A stretch of 64,000 nt of DNA from Sphingomonas sp. PP-CE-3A-406 (GTDB taxonomy: Bacteria > Pseudomonadota > Alphaproteobacteria > Sphingomonadales > Sphingomonadaceae), in NCBI RefSeq assembly GCF_003688625.1, contig NZ_RCWY01000003.1, positions 248,001 through 312,000 on the forward strand, read 5' to 3'. Position numbers and translations under genes: made by a program. Below the pieces are notes generated by a model. The model made no database searches. It was not told the DNA's origin and saw nothing but the letters and a program-made list of their open reading frames with translations. Shown here one piece after another: positions 32,408-42,257 of the stretch (positions within the stretch are counted from its first letter, which is position 1; every line of letters begins with the position of its first letter).

Positions 32408-34720
32408 CTAGATCGCATGCCCCTCGGTATCGCGTAGCACTTCGCGGCGGCCGACATGATCCGGCCGACCGACGATGCCGTCCTTCTCCATCCGCTCGAT
32501 CAACCGCGCGGCGGAATTATACCCGATCCGCAACTGGCGCTGGAGCCACGAGGTCGAGGCCTTCTGCGACTCGCAGACCAGCTGGATCGCCTGGCGATAC
32601 TGCTGGTCCTCGGCCGAATCCTCACCGGTCGGCGATCCTTCCAGCGCGAAGCTCTCCTCGGGCTCTTCGGTGACGGAGGAGATATAATCCGGCAGCCCCT
32701 GCGAGCGCCAGTGATCCGCCACCAGCCGCACTTCGTCGTCGGTCACGAACGGCCCGTGGACACGAACGATGCCCTTGCCGCCGGGCATGTAGAGCATGTC
32801 GCCCTTGCCCAACAGCTGCTCTGCGCCCTGCTCGCCGAGAATGGTGCGCGAATCGATCTTCGACGTCACATGGAAGCTGATCCGAGTCGGCAGATTGGCC
32901 TTGATGACGCCGGTGATGACGTCGACCGACGGCCGCTGCGTCGCCATGATCAGATGGATGCCCGCCGCGCGCGCCTTCTGCGCGAGCCGCTGGATGAGGA
33001 ACTCGACCTCCTTGCCCGCAGTCATCATCAGATCGGCGAGCTCGTCGACGATCACCACGATCTGCGGCAACACGTCGTATTCGAGCTTCTCCTCCTCGTA
33101 CATCGGCGCGCCGGTATCCGGGTGATACCCCGTCTGCACCTTCCGCCCGAGCGGCTGCCCCTTGGCCTTCGCGCCGCGCACCTTGTCGTTGAAGCCGGCG
33201 AGGCTGCGCACGCCGACGGAGGACATCTGTCGATAGCGATCCTCCATCGTCTCGACCGCCCATTTCAGCGCGCGCACTGCCTTGGCAGGGTCGGTTACGA
33301 CCGGCGACAACAGGTGCGGGATGTCGTCGTACATGCTCAGTTCGAGCATCTTCGGATCGATCATGATCATCCGGCACTGGTTCGGCGTCAGCTTGTAGAG
33401 CAGCGACAGGATCATGCTGTTCAGGCCGACCGACTTGCCCGAGCCGGTCGTGCCCGCGACCAGCAGATGCGGCATCGGCGCGAGATCGGCGATCACCGAA
33501 TCGCCCGCGATGTTCTTGCCGAGGATGATCGGCAACTGCGCCGACTGGTCCTCGAACGTCTGGCTGCCGACGAGTTCGTGCAGGCTCACCGCCTCGCGCC
33601 GCGCATTCGGCAGCTCGATACCGATCACGTTGCGCCCTGGGATCACTGCGACGCGCGCCGAGATCGCCGACATGTTGCGCGCGATATCGTCGGCGAGCGC
33701 GATCACGCGGCTAGCCTTGATGCCGGGCGCGGGCTCCAACTCGTACATCGTCACGACCGGACCTGGCCGGACCTCGATGATCGATCCCTTCACGTGGAAG
33801 TCGTCGAGCACGTTCTCGAGCAAACGCGCGTTGCGCTCCAGCCCGGCCTTGTCGATCACATTGCCCTGGCTCGGCGGCGACGGCGTCAGCAGGTCGAGGC
33901 TCGGCAGCGTGAAATTATCGCGCAGGTCGAGCGACGATTGGCGCTCCTTGGGTTTCGCCTGCGACGGCGCGTTCTGGCGGTCCGCGATGACGGGAGCGGG
34001 GCGCGGGTCCGGCTCAGCCACTGCACGCGGCTCGACCGGTTTGCGAGTCAAAGTCAGCGGTTCGTCGTCGTCCTCGTCGATCTCCGCAAAGCCGTCATAG
34101 CCGAGCGCCTCGGTGCGATTGCGGCGGGGAAGGCGCCATTTGCGCTCGCCGAGATCGATCTCGATGCTCTTGCCCCAGACGATCGCGCCCGCAATCGCGG
34201 CGACCAGCCCAATCGCGCGGGCGATCCAGAGTTCCGCAACCGGCTGACCGACGAAGCTCAGTCCCCAATGCACGGCGCTCGCGACGGACAAGCCAATGAT
34301 CCCACCCCATCCGGCAGGCAGTGCCAATACCGAGGTGCCCGACACGAACGCCAGCGCGCTTGCCATCAGCGCGACGCCGATCGCCGCGCCGCGCACCATT
34401 CGCAGCCAGTGGCCGAGCGGCAGATCGCGCCACAGCCGCATGCCGAGGATCGGTCCGATCGGCAGCAACAGCGCGACCGCCGGCCCGAACAGGGTGAGCG
34501 CGATATCGGCGAACCACGCGCCCGGCGGGCCGACCAGATTGTCCGGATAGGCGCCCGACGCAGTGTTGAGCGCCGCGTCGCTCGGGTGATAGCTCGCCAG
34601 CGCCAGCGCCATCAGCAGCGTCCCGACGAACAACGCGATCGCCGCGATCAGCGCGCCGCTGCGGACGGCGCCCGCCTTCACCGTCTCACGCCACAAGGCT
34701 GGCTGCGCGCGGCTGGCCAT
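32408..34720 (-). CDS. ftsK: DNA translocase FtsK
   Basis: A 770-residue septal translocase. Four to five transmembrane helices fill residues 20-180, then a short charged linker. The motor has Walker A 'VAGTTGSGKSVGLNSM' near residue 425, Walker B 'QIVVIVDELADLMM' and 'HLIMATQRPSVDVITGVIKA'. The C-terminal gamma winged helix ('SWLQRQLRIGYNSAARLIER') reads orientation sequences. It couples chromosome segregation to division. The linker is short compared with the 1329-residue E. coli protein. Confidence 0.95.
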   Translation of the reverse strand: MASRAQPALWRETVKAGAVRSGALIAAIALFVGTLLMALALASYHPSDAALNTASGAYPDNLVGPPGAWFADIALTLFGPAVALLLPIGPILGMRLWRDLPLGHWLRMVRGAAIGVALMASALAFVSGTSVLALPAGWGGIIGLSVASAVHWGLSFVGQPVAELWIARAIGLVAAIAGAIVWGKSIEIDLGERKWRLPRRNRTEALGYDGFAEIDEDDDEPLTLTRKPVEPRAVAEPDPRPAPVIADRQNAPSQAKPKERQSSLDLRDNFTLPSLDLLTPSPPSQGNVIDKAGLERNARLLENVLDDFHVKGSIIEVRPGPVVTMYELEPAPGIKASRVIALADDIARNMSAISARVAVIPGRNVIGIELPNARREAVSLHELVGSQTFEDQSAQLPIILGKNIAGDSVIADLAPMPHLLVAGTTGSGKSVGLNSMILSLLYKLTPNQCRMIMIDPKMLELSMYDDIPHLLSPVVTDPAKAVRALKWAVETMEDRYRQMSSVGVRSLAGFNDKVRGAKAKGQPLGRKVQTGYHPDTGAPMYEEEKLEYDVLPQIVVIVDELADLMMTAGKEVEFLIQRLAQKARAAGIHLIMATQRPSVDVITGVIKANLPTRISFHVTSKIDSRTILGEQGAEQLLGKGDMLYMPGGKGIVRVHGPFVTDDEVRLVADHWRSQGLPDYISSVTEEPEESFALEGSPTGEDSAEDQQYRQAIQLVCESQKASTSWLQRQLRIGYNSAARLIERMEKDGIVGRPDHVGRREVLRDTEGHAI

Positions 34721-34863
34721 GACCCGTATTCTCCAGTTGCAGTGTAATGCGGAAATGCATCGCGCCGGGCGGCCTCAACGTCAAGGTAACCACGCGACAA
34801 CACGGGTTAAGCTGCGCCCGGATCGTCGTTGGCAGCGACCGGCTACCGGGATAAAGCGCGACC

Positions 34864-36078
34864 ATGGACACAGATGTAATCATCCTCGGTGGCGGGCTGG
34901 TCGGCGCGACGCTCGCCGTGGCGCTCGACGTGCACGGCATCTCGACGATCGTGATCGACCCCGCCGACCCCGCGGTAACGTTGGCGCCCGGCTTCGACGG
35001 CCGCGCGTCCGCGGTCGCGAGCGCAAGCCACCGCATGCTCGACGCGATCGGCATCGGTGCGACACTGGCGGGGCAGGGCTGTGCGATCCGCCAGATCCGG
35101 GTCAGCGACGGGCTGGAGCCGGGCGCGCTCGATTTTGTCCCCGCCGCAGACGATGGCGCGCTCGGCACGATGTACGAGAACAAGCTGCTCCGCCGCACGC
35201 TGTTCGACGCCGCGACCGCCGCGCCGCATGTCGACCTCCGCATGCAGACGCGCGCGACTTCGGTCGACCGTGTCGAATCGGGCGTCACCGCCACGCTGGA
35301 CTCGGGCGACGTCATTCGCGCGCCGCTGTTGATCGCCGCGGAGGGCCGCAACTCGCCGACGCGCGAGGCCGCGGGGATCACGATCGCGCGCTGGTCGTAC
35401 GAGCACACCGCGATCATCGCCGCGTTCCACCACGAACGCTCGCACGAGGATGTCGCGTACGAGATCTTCTACGCGAGCGGCCCGTTCGCGCTGCTTCCGC
35501 TGCCGGATGATGCCGATGGCCATCGCTCGGCGATCGTCTGGACGGTCGACGCGAAGAACGCGCCCGGCATGCTGAAGCTCGGCGACCGCGCGTTCCTGGC
35601 GGAAGTGGAGAAGAGCATGGGCGGTTTTCTCGGCGCGCTGTCGATGGCGACGCCGCGCGCGTCCTATCCGCTCGGTTTCCACCACGCCGCGCGTATCACC
35701 GACACGCGGCTCGCGCTGGTCGGCGACGCCGGTCACGGCATCCATCCGATCGCCGGGCAGGGCCTCAACCTGGGCTTCCGCGATGTCGCGACGCTCGCCG
35801 AGGTACTGGTCGAGGGCAAGCGCCTCGGCCTCGACCTCGGCGATGCGGCGCTGCTCGCGCGCTACCAGCGCTGGCGCGGGCTCGACACGTTCATGACCGC
35901 GGCGGCCACCGACACGCTCACTCGCCTGTTCGGCCTCCCCGGCAAGACCGCCAGCGCGGTCCGCCGCTTCGGCATCAGCGCGGTCAACGTGATCCCGCCG
36001 CTGAAGGACCGCTTCATGGCCGAAGCACGCGGTGAAAGCGGCGATCTGCCCAAGCTGTTACAGGGCCTCAAGGTCTGA
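34864..36078 (+). CDS. UbiH/UbiF/COQ6-type FAD monooxygenase
   Basis: A 404-residue flavoprotein hydroxylase of ubiquinone synthesis. The FAD dinucleotide fold is 'DVIILGGGLVGATLAVALDV', and 'ALVGDAGHGIHPIAGQGLNL' is the second FAD-binding signature of the family. Which ring position it hydroxylates cannot be told from sequence alone. Its 3' end overlaps the convergent DUF2238 gene by 11 bp. Confidence 0.9.
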   Translation: MDTDVIILGGGLVGATLAVALDVHGISTIVIDPADPAVTLAPGFDGRASAVASASHRMLDAIGIGATLAGQGCAIRQIRVSDGLEPGALDFVPAADDGALGTMYENKLLRRTLFDAATAAPHVDLRMQTRATSVDRVESGVTATLDSGDVIRAPLLIAAEGRNSPTREAAGITIARWSYEHTAIIAAFHHERSHEDVAYEIFYASGPFALLPLPDDADGHRSAIVWTVDAKNAPGMLKLGDRAFLAEVEKSMGGFLGALSMATPRASYPLGFHHAARITDTRLALVGDAGHGIHPIAGQGLNLGFRDVATLAEVLVEGKRLGLDLGDAALLARYQRWRGLDTFMTAAATDTLTRLFGLPGKTASAVRRFGISAVNVIPPLKDRFMAEARGESGDLPKLLQGLKV

Positions 36079-36682
36079 GGCGGGCGATCTGCCTGTCGTG
36101 AACGCGCGATAGCAGGACCAACGCGAATATAGCGCCGATTAGGCACATCAGCATGTCCCACTGCGTATCCCACGGATCGCCCTGCGTCCCAAGAAACGCG
36201 TCCGCGCCTTGGCCGAGCGCGACGGCGGCGCCGAACTCGATCAGTTCATACAAGGCGCTGACCGACAGGCAGTAGGCGAGGACGGTGACCGTCAGCAGTC
36301 GGCGCGACGCGATACTGCCGGTCCGGATGAGGATCTCGCGCAGGACGATCGCGGGCACGAACCCCTGCATCAGGTGCCCGAACCGATCATAGGGATTGCG
36401 CGCGAGATGCAACCAGTCCCGCACCGCGAAACCGATCGGGACGCGGGCGTAGGTGTAGGCACCGCCGAGCATCAGCACCAAGCCGTGCAGCATGATCAAC
36501 GCCAGCGCGAGATGTGAGAAGCGAAACCGGTGGCGCAGGACGACCAGTACGGGAAATGCAAGCAGGACGGGCGCGACCTCCATCCACCATGTTGCGCGGT
36601 CCGCCGGCGACCAACCCGAGGCCAATAGCCCTACCGCCCAGACCGCGCCCAGTATTGGAAGGCGGCGGTCGGTCGACGTCAT
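36068..36682 (-). CDS. DUF2238 (YjdF-like) membrane protein
   Basis: A 204-residue polytopic membrane protein with about six helices. The DUF2238 signature is visible: '[13 protein letters not shown]' and '[22 protein letters not shown]', with '[20 protein letters not shown]' and '[18 protein letters not shown]'. Its function is unknown. It is the last gene of the leftward thioredoxin-LON-Trm112-DUF2238 series, with four-base overlaps at each junction. Confidence 0.87.
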   Translation of the reverse strand: MTSTDRRLPILGAVWAVGLLASGWSPADRATWWMEVAPVLLAFPVLVVLRHRFRFSHLALALIMLHGLVLMLGGAYTYARVPIGFAVRDWLHLARNPYDRFGHLMQGFVPAIVLREILIRTGSIASRRLLTVTVLAYCLSVSALYELIEFGAAVALGQGADAFLGTQGDPWDTQWDMLMCLIGAIFALVLLSRVHDRQIARLRP

Positions 36683-36870
36683 ACGTTGGGCGCGGTTGCG
36701 TCGATTCGTCTGGCCGCCTCGACCAGCATGACCGGCACGCCCTCGCGGATCGGATACGCCAAGCCGGCCGCGTCGGAGATCAGTTCTCCTGCTGCTTGGT
36801 CATAGCGGAGCGGCGTTCGCGTCATCGGGCATACGAGGCGTTCGAGCAGCCAAGGATCGAGCGCGCTCAT
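36679..36870 (-). CDS. Trm112 family protein
   Basis: A 63-residue protein of the Trm112/YcaR family: '[20 protein letters not shown]' and '[20 protein letters not shown]'. Only one of the family's possible zinc cysteines remains (the Cys of 'LVCP'), as in many bacterial members. It may chaperone or activate a methyltransferase. It overlaps both neighbours by four bases. Confidence 0.88.
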   Translation of the reverse strand: MSALDPWLLERLVCPMTRTPLRYDQAAGELISDAAGLAYPIREGVPVMLVEAARRIDATAPNV

Positions 36871-37508
36871 TGCAACGTCACCGATTCGTCGCCGTCATGC
36901 CGGCCGAAGAACTGCATCAGCTGGATGATCAGCTCGGCGCGCTGCTCGATGTCCGGCGCCTCGAGCAACGCCTGTTTCGCGGCTGCGTCGAACGGTGCGA
37001 TCTGGGCGATGCCGTTGACCAGGCTCTCGTCGTCGAGCCGGCCGACCGCATCCCAGTCGACCGCATAGCCCTGCATGTCCGCGAACCGCCGCGACTCCAG
37101 TTCCAGCGACGAGCGCCGGCCGAGCGACAGCGCGTCGTCCTCGATCAACGGCAGCAATTCCGCCTCGACCTGGCGGAATGCGGTCGTCACGTCGAGCTCG
37201 CGGACGATACGGAACAGCGCAATGCCTTCCAGCACGACGTTGTAGCGGCCGTCATCCAGAGCCTCGACCTCAGCGATCTTGCCGACGCAGCCGATGTCGT
37301 ACAGCGCATCCGCGTCGTCATGCGGTCCGCCCCGCGGCTGGATCATCCCGATCCGCCGGTCGCGCGCCATCGCATCGCTGATCATCGCCCGATAGCGCGG
37401 CTCGAACATGTGCAGCGGCAGGTGCATGCCGGGGAACAGCAGCGCGCCCGGCAGAGGGAAGATCGACAGCCGCGTGGTGGCGCGAGGAGGGGCGGACTCG
37501 GTGGTCAT
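36867..37508 (-). CDS. LON peptidase substrate-binding domain protein
   Basis: A 213-residue stand-alone LON-N domain without the protease part: '[20 protein letters not shown]' and '[20 protein letters not shown]'. It ends with a helical part carrying '[20 protein letters not shown]'. Its role is unknown. I start at ATG 37508, which overlaps the thioredoxin gene stop. The longer upstream reading lies in that gene. Confidence 0.87.
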   Translation of the reverse strand: MTTESAPPRATTRLSIFPLPGALLFPGMHLPLHMFEPRYRAMISDAMARDRRIGMIQPRGGPHDDADALYDIGCVGKIAEVEALDDGRYNVVLEGIALFRIVRELDVTTAFRQVEAELLPLIEDDALSLGRRSSLELESRRFADMQGYAVDWDAVGRLDDESLVNGIAQIAPFDAAAKQALLEAPDIEQRAELIIQLMQFFGRHDGDESVTLQ

Positions 37509-38422
37509 CCGAACAGGATCGCAGACAGGCGGCGTCGCTGTCCAGACACCCACGGGTCTTCGAGCCCGACGACCTCGAACAATTTCAGCAACTGCGTCCG
37601 CGCCGCGCCCTCGTTCCAGTCGCGCTCGGTGGCGATGATGCCGAGGAACGTGTCGGTTGCCGCATCGCGGTCGTTCGCGGCCATCTGGCCATTGGCGAGC
37701 GCGAACCGGGCCTGCAGATCGTCGGGGTTCGCCTCGACCGCGGCCAGCAGCGGCGACAGGTCCGCGACCGGGGGGGCCGACTGCGCGAGTGCAAGCGCCG
37801 CCTGCGCGCGGGTAATCGCCGGGTCCTTGGCGATCGCCGGATCGAGATTCGCCAACCAGTCCGTCGCCTCGTCGAGCTGCCCGGTCGCGACCAGCGCGCG
37901 AACGAAGCCGGCATGCACCTGCGGATGCTCGGGCGCGATCTCGGCGATCTCGCGGAAAATCCCTAGCGCGCGCTCGCCGTCATTGGCCGCGAGCGCCTCT
38001 TCGCCGATCGCGATCAACGGCTCGACGTCGGGCGCCGCGTCGGTTGCGCTGGCTTCGATCGGCAGCTGCTTGAGCAACTGGTCGAGGATCACGCGCAACT
38101 GCGATTCGGTGCGCGCGCTGGTCATGTCGGCGACCAGCTGGCCCTGGAACATAGCATAGACGGTGGGGATCGACTTGATCTGGAATTGCGCCGCGATGAA
38201 CTGGTTCTTGTCGGTATCGACCTTCGCCAGCACGACGCCCTTGTCGGCGTAATCGGCGGCGACCTTCTCCAGCGTCGGCGTCAGCGCCTTGCACGGCCCG
38301 CACCATTCGGCCCAGAAATCGATGATCACGAGGCTGGTCATCGACGGTTCGACGACGTCGCGACGGAACGCCTCGACGGCGTCCTTCTCCGCGGGGGACA
38401 TTCCAAGCGTGGCCAAGTTCAA
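37505..38422 (-). CDS. Thioredoxin-TPR protein (CnoX/YbbN-like)
   Basis: A 305-residue protein. Residues 5-115 are a thioredoxin domain with the active site 'DFWAEWCGPCKAL' (Cys41, Cys44). Residues 140-305 are helical TPR-like repeats ('ANDGERALGIFREIAEIAPE', 'LVATGQLDEATDWL'). This is the CnoX/YbbN layout, a holdase that protects proteins under oxidative stress. It has an intact CGPC, unlike E. coli CnoX, so it may also have redox activity. First gene of the leftward series. Confidence 0.88.
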   Translation of the reverse strand: MNLATLGMSPAEKDAVEAFRRDVVEPSMTSLVIIDFWAEWCGPCKALTPTLEKVAADYADKGVVLAKVDTDKNQFIAAQFQIKSIPTVYAMFQGQLVADMTSARTESQLRVILDQLLKQLPIEASATDAAPDVEPLIAIGEEALAANDGERALGIFREIAEIAPEHPQVHAGFVRALVATGQLDEATDWLANLDPAIAKDPAITRAQAALALAQSAPPVADLSPLLAAVEANPDDLQARFALANGQMAANDRDAATDTFLGIIATERDWNEGAARTQLLKLFEVVGLEDPWVSGQRRRLSAILFG

Positions 38423-38584
38423 CTCCCGTGTAATTCTCGCGTGCTATCTGGGGCGCCCCCGCGGCGAATGCCACCTCTAGGATGGATCAGTATTCACGAC
38501 AAACGTGCGCTTTCCCCTACATCGCTCGCAGCCTTGAGCTCGACCCGGAATTTCAGCGTCGGATCAAGGCGTCCAATTCTATCC

Positions 38585-38677
38585 GTCATGCCGGACTGGT
38601 TCCGGCATCCACGGTTCCGCGAGATCGATAGAACTGGATGTGCGGAACGGTGGACCCCGGAACCAGCCCCGGGTGAC
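38585..38677. repeat. Class B palindromic repeat, copy 2
   Basis: Ends GTCATGCCGGACTGGTTCCG and CGGAACCAGCCCCGGGTGAC, with inner GGTTCCGC/GCGGAAC pairs, match the copy at 12041-12133. It lies in the 303-bp gap between the thioredoxin gene and dnaE2; I see nothing else in that gap beyond room for the thioredoxin promoter. Confidence 0.85.
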
Positions 38678-38725
38678 GGAGCTTTTGGCGATATGTCTAA
38701 TCAGGCCATAGAGCCCGGGTCTGCG

Positions 38726-41700
38726 TCAATGGAAGTCGCGCGATTTGGGCAGGACGCGGACGTCCCGGGGATGCTGGGCACGCGGATGCTGGGCACGGGG
38801 TGTCCGTCCGTCAGGGCCGCGTGGGAGGATGGGACGGATCACCTCGTCGACGCGCGCGAGCGGCGGCTCCAGCGCTTGATCTTCCGACAACAGCCGCAGC
38901 ATGTCGCTGCGATCCTGCACGCGCGACGTCATCAGGTGCGTGACGCCTTCCTCGCTGCGCTGGATCACGCCCTCCAGCACCATCAGCCGCGAGGCCATCA
39001 CCGCGCGGCGGTTCGCCTCGAAGTCGCGCGCCCACATCAGCCCGTTGGTGATCCCGGTCTCGTCCTCGATCGTCACGAAGATCGCATTGCCCTTGCCGGG
39101 GCGCTGGCGGACTAGGACGACACCCGCCACCTTCGCGCTGCGCCCGTCCTTGGTCGCGTTGGCCTGTGCACTCGACAGGATACCCTCGGCGGCAAAGCGT
39201 TCGCGGAGGAACGACATCGGATGCGCCTTCAACGACAGCCGCGTCGTCTGGTAATCCGCCGCCACCTGTTCCGACAGCGGCATCGCCGGCAGGTGCGCGT
39301 CGGGCTCCGCACCAAGCTCGGGCACCTCTGCTGCGGCGAACAGCGCAAGCTGCTTGGGCGGCGTCCGGCGCACATCCCACAAAGCCTCGCGCCGTTCCTT
39401 CGCCACCGATCGAAACGCATCCGCATCGGCCAGCAGATTCATCGCCCGCTGCGGCAGGTTCGCGCGCCGCGCGAGGTCCTCGATGCTAGCGAACGGCGTG
39501 GTCCGAACGCGAACGATCTCGTCGGCCCAATCCTTCCGAAACCCGTCCACCTGCCGAAATCCGAGGCGCAAATCCTCCCCGGAACGGGGAGGGGAACCAT
39601 CCGCAGGATGGTGGAGGGGGGCCGCCGCAGACGTCCCGCTTGGAAGAGTCGCAGCCTCATCCGCGCCGCCAGCAACAAGGGCATCCGCCAGCGATACGTC
39701 CGCGGAAGCCCCCCTCCACCCCGCTTCGCGCGGTCCCCCTCCCCGTGCCGGGGAGGATAGGCTGTTATCCCACCCGCTCGCATTCACGTCGACCGGCAGC
39801 ACGGTCACCCCGTGCTCGACCGCATCGCGCACCAACTGCGCCGGCGCATAAAACCCCATCGGCTGCGAATTGAGCAGCGCGCAACAGAACACCGCCGGGT
39901 GAAAGCATTTGATCCACGACGACACATACACCAGTCGCGCAAACGACAGCGCATGGCTCTCCGGAAATCCGTACGATCCAAACCCCTCGATCTGCTTGAA
40001 ACAGCGCTCCGCGAACTCTGCCTCATACCCCCGCGCGACCATCCCACCGATCAGCTTGGCCTGGAAATTGTTCATTCCTCCGACCTTGCGAAACGTCGCC
40101 ATCGATTTCCGTAGTTCGTTCGCCTCGTCGGGTGTGAACTTTGCCGCGACGATCGCCAGCTTCATCGCCTGTTCCTGGAACAACGGCACGCCGTATGTCT
40201 CGCCAAGCAGCACTTCGAGTTCGTCGCTTCGGCCATGCTCGGGCGATGGCGAAGGATAGACCACCACCTCCTTCTTCGCCCGTCGCCGCAAATATGGATG
40301 CACCATGTCACCTTCGATCGGCCCGGGCCGAACGATCGCCACCTGAACCACCAGATCGTACAGTTTCCGCGGTCTCAGACGGGGCAGCATGTTGATCTGC
40401 GCCCGACTCTCGACTTGGAAAACGCCGATGCTGTCACCCTTGCACAGCATATTATAGACGTCCGGATTCTCGTCGTTGGCGATCGTCTTCAGTTCATGAT
40501 CGCCGAGCCCGTGCTGTCGCATCAGGTCGAAGCTCTTGCGGATGCAGGTCAGCATGCCGAGCGCGAGAATGTCCACCTTCATCAGGCCGAGGCAATCGAT
40601 ATCGTCCTTGTCCCATTCGATGAACGTACGGTCCTCCATCGCGCCGTTGTGAATCGGCACGATCTCGTCGAGCCGTCCCTGAGTCAGCACGAAGCCGCCG
40701 ACGTGCTGCGACAGATGACGTGGAAATTCGAGCAGCCGTTCGACCATGTCCCGCAACCGGGCGATTTCCGGATTGGCGACATCGAACCCCGTTTCGGCAA
40801 AGCGACGTTCCGGGAAACGGTTCGAAAAGCTGCCCCAAACCGTGCTGGTCAGGCGTTGCGTAACGTCTTCGGTAAAGCCGAGCGCCTTGCCGACCTCGCG
40901 CACGGTGCTGCGCGATCGGAAATGGATGACCGTCGCGGCGATCGCCGCGCGCTCCCGACCGTAGCGCGCATAGATATATTGCATCACCTCTTCACGCCGC
41001 TCATGCTCGAAATCGACGTCGATATCGGGCGGCTCGCTACGTTCGGCCGAGACGAAGCGCGAAAACAGCAGATCGTGCTTCATCGGATCCACCGACGTGA
41101 CGCCGAGCACGTAGCAGACCACCGAGTTGGCGGCCGATCCGCGTCCCTGGCATAGAATTGGCGGATCGGCGCTGCGCGCGAACCGGACGACGTCGTGGAC
41201 GGTCAGGAAGTAATAGGCATAGTTCTGGTGCCGGATCAGCGCAAACTCGTCGCGTAACGACGCCACCAGCTTGTCCGGCACATAGCCTTCATAATGGTCG
41301 ATCGCCGATTGCCAGGCGAGATGCTCCAGCCAGTCCTGCGGATCCCAGCCTGCCGGGACGGGCTCATGCGGATACTCGTATTTGAGCTCGTCGAGCGTGA
41401 AGTCGATCCGCGCGAGCAGCTTTGCCGTCTCGACGATCGCGTGCGGCCGGTCGCGATACAAATGCGCGATATCGTCCGCATCCTTGAGATGGCGTTCGCC
41501 ATTGGCACCGAGCCGTTTGCCGGCGCGCTGGATCGTCGTGCCCTCACGGATGCAGGTGACGATGTCGTGAAGCGAGCGATCGTCCGCCACCGCATAACGC
41601 ACGTCGTTGGTCGCCAGGATCGGCACGCGCGCCTTGGCGGCAATCCTGGCAAGCCGGGTTTGGCGTCGCCGATCGCGACCGCCATGCGGCATGGTCACCC

Positions 41701-42250
41701 CAAGCCACATCGATCGCCGCGCCAGCGGACGAAGCGCAGTGAGCGTGGTTTCAAGACTGGCATCGTTACGCTTGGGAAGTACGAAATCCTCATGTGCGAC
41801 CACCGGCCGCGCGGTGCACTCCGGCATGACGATCAACAGGATTTCACCCAGATGCGCGACCAGATCCTCGAAACCAAGGATGCAGCCGCCTTTCTCTGCC
41901 CGCCGGTTGCCCAGCGTCAGCAACCGCGTCAGCCGTCCCCATCCGGCCCGGGTTGCGGGATAGGCGATGATGTCCGGCGTACCGTCGGCGAATACGAGAC
42001 GCGCGCCGACCACCAGCTTGAAATCGAACGGCGGCAGCTTCGCACCGAGCTGGCCTCGTTTTGCGCGTTCCAGGGCATCATAGGCGCGGACCACGCCGGC
42101 AACCGTATTGCGATCGGCGATGCCGATACCGGCCAGCTTCAATTCGATCGCGCGGCCGACGATGTCGCTGGGGTGGCTCGCGCCATCGAGGAACGAGTAG
42201 TTGGTCGCGGCGACCAGTTCCGCGAACGCTAACGCGGCCCGCCCGTTCAT
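38726..42250 (-). CDS. dnaE2: Error-prone DNA polymerase DnaE2 (ImuC) with an in-frame repeat insertion
   Basis: A 1174-residue C-family polymerase for damage-induced mutagenesis. The PHP domain starts 'FAELVAATNYSFLDGASHP'. The palm carries 'SERSEPPDIDVDFEHERREE' with the catalytic Asp residues and 'GRGSAANSVVCYVLGVTSVD'. Residues about 832-893 ('[20 protein letters not shown]' to 'PADGSPPRSGED') are a palindromic repeat read in frame. The C-terminal tail has a short tandem 'AQHPRAQHPR' from a 15-bp DNA repeat (38770-38799). It is the third gene of imuA-imuB-dnaE2. Confidence 0.93.
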   Translation of the reverse strand: MNGRAALAFAELVAATNYSFLDGASHPSDIVGRAIELKLAGIGIADRNTVAGVVRAYDALERAKRGQLGAKLPPFDFKLVVGARLVFADGTPDIIAYPATRAGWGRLTRLLTLGNRRAEKGGCILGFEDLVAHLGEILLIVMPECTARPVVAHEDFVLPKRNDASLETTLTALRPLARRSMWLGVTMPHGGRDRRRQTRLARIAAKARVPILATNDVRYAVADDRSLHDIVTCIREGTTIQRAGKRLGANGERHLKDADDIAHLYRDRPHAIVETAKLLARIDFTLDELKYEYPHEPVPAGWDPQDWLEHLAWQSAIDHYEGYVPDKLVASLRDEFALIRHQNYAYYFLTVHDVVRFARSADPPILCQGRGSAANSVVCYVLGVTSVDPMKHDLLFSRFVSAERSEPPDIDVDFEHERREEVMQYIYARYGRERAAIAATVIHFRSRSTVREVGKALGFTEDVTQRLTSTVWGSFSNRFPERRFAETGFDVANPEIARLRDMVERLLEFPRHLSQHVGGFVLTQGRLDEIVPIHNGAMEDRTFIEWDKDDIDCLGLMKVDILALGMLTCIRKSFDLMRQHGLGDHELKTIANDENPDVYNMLCKGDSIGVFQVESRAQINMLPRLRPRKLYDLVVQVAIVRPGPIEGDMVHPYLRRRAKKEVVVYPSPSPEHGRSDELEVLLGETYGVPLFQEQAMKLAIVAAKFTPDEANELRKSMATFRKVGGMNNFQAKLIGGMVARGYEAEFAERCFKQIEGFGSYGFPESHALSFARLVYVSSWIKCFHPAVFCCALLNSQPMGFYAPAQLVRDAVEHGVTVLPVDVNASGWDNSLSSPARGGGPREAGWRGASADVSLADALVAGGADEAATLPSGTSAAAPLHHPADGSPPRSGEDLRLGFRQVDGFRKDWADEIVRVRTTPFASIEDLARRANLPQRAMNLLADADAFRSVAKERREALWDVRRTPPKQLALFAAAEVPELGAEPDAHLPAMPLSEQVAADYQTTRLSLKAHPMSFLRERFAAEGILSSAQANATKDGRSAKVAGVVLVRQRPGKGNAIFVTIEDETGITNGLMWARDFEANRRAVMASRLMVLEGVIQRSEEGVTHLMTSRVQDRSDMLRLLSEDQALEPPLARVDEVIRPILPRGPDGRTPRAQHPRAQHPRDVRVLPKSRDFH
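39573..39757. repeat. Class I palindromic repeat inserted in dnaE2
   Basis: The ends TCCTCCCCGGAACGGGGAGG and CCTCCCCGTGCCGGGGAGGA equal those of the leuS insertion. The next 14 bases after the left end (CCATCCGCAGGATG) are also shared. The central part is longer (185 bp in all) and unlike that of leuS. It adds roughly 62 residues without a stop. Both copies are read from the same strand of the element. Confidence 0.88.
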
Positions 42251-42257
42251 GCGTTCC

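Noticed and set aside
33785-33800. A CACGTG-centred sequence in ftsK as a fourth parS
   Set aside because: The flanks (CCCTT...GAAGT) do not match the TGTTC...GAACA arms.
32456-34747. A 763-codon open frame opposite ftsK
   Set aside because: It is antisense to FtsK with biased composition and no domain.
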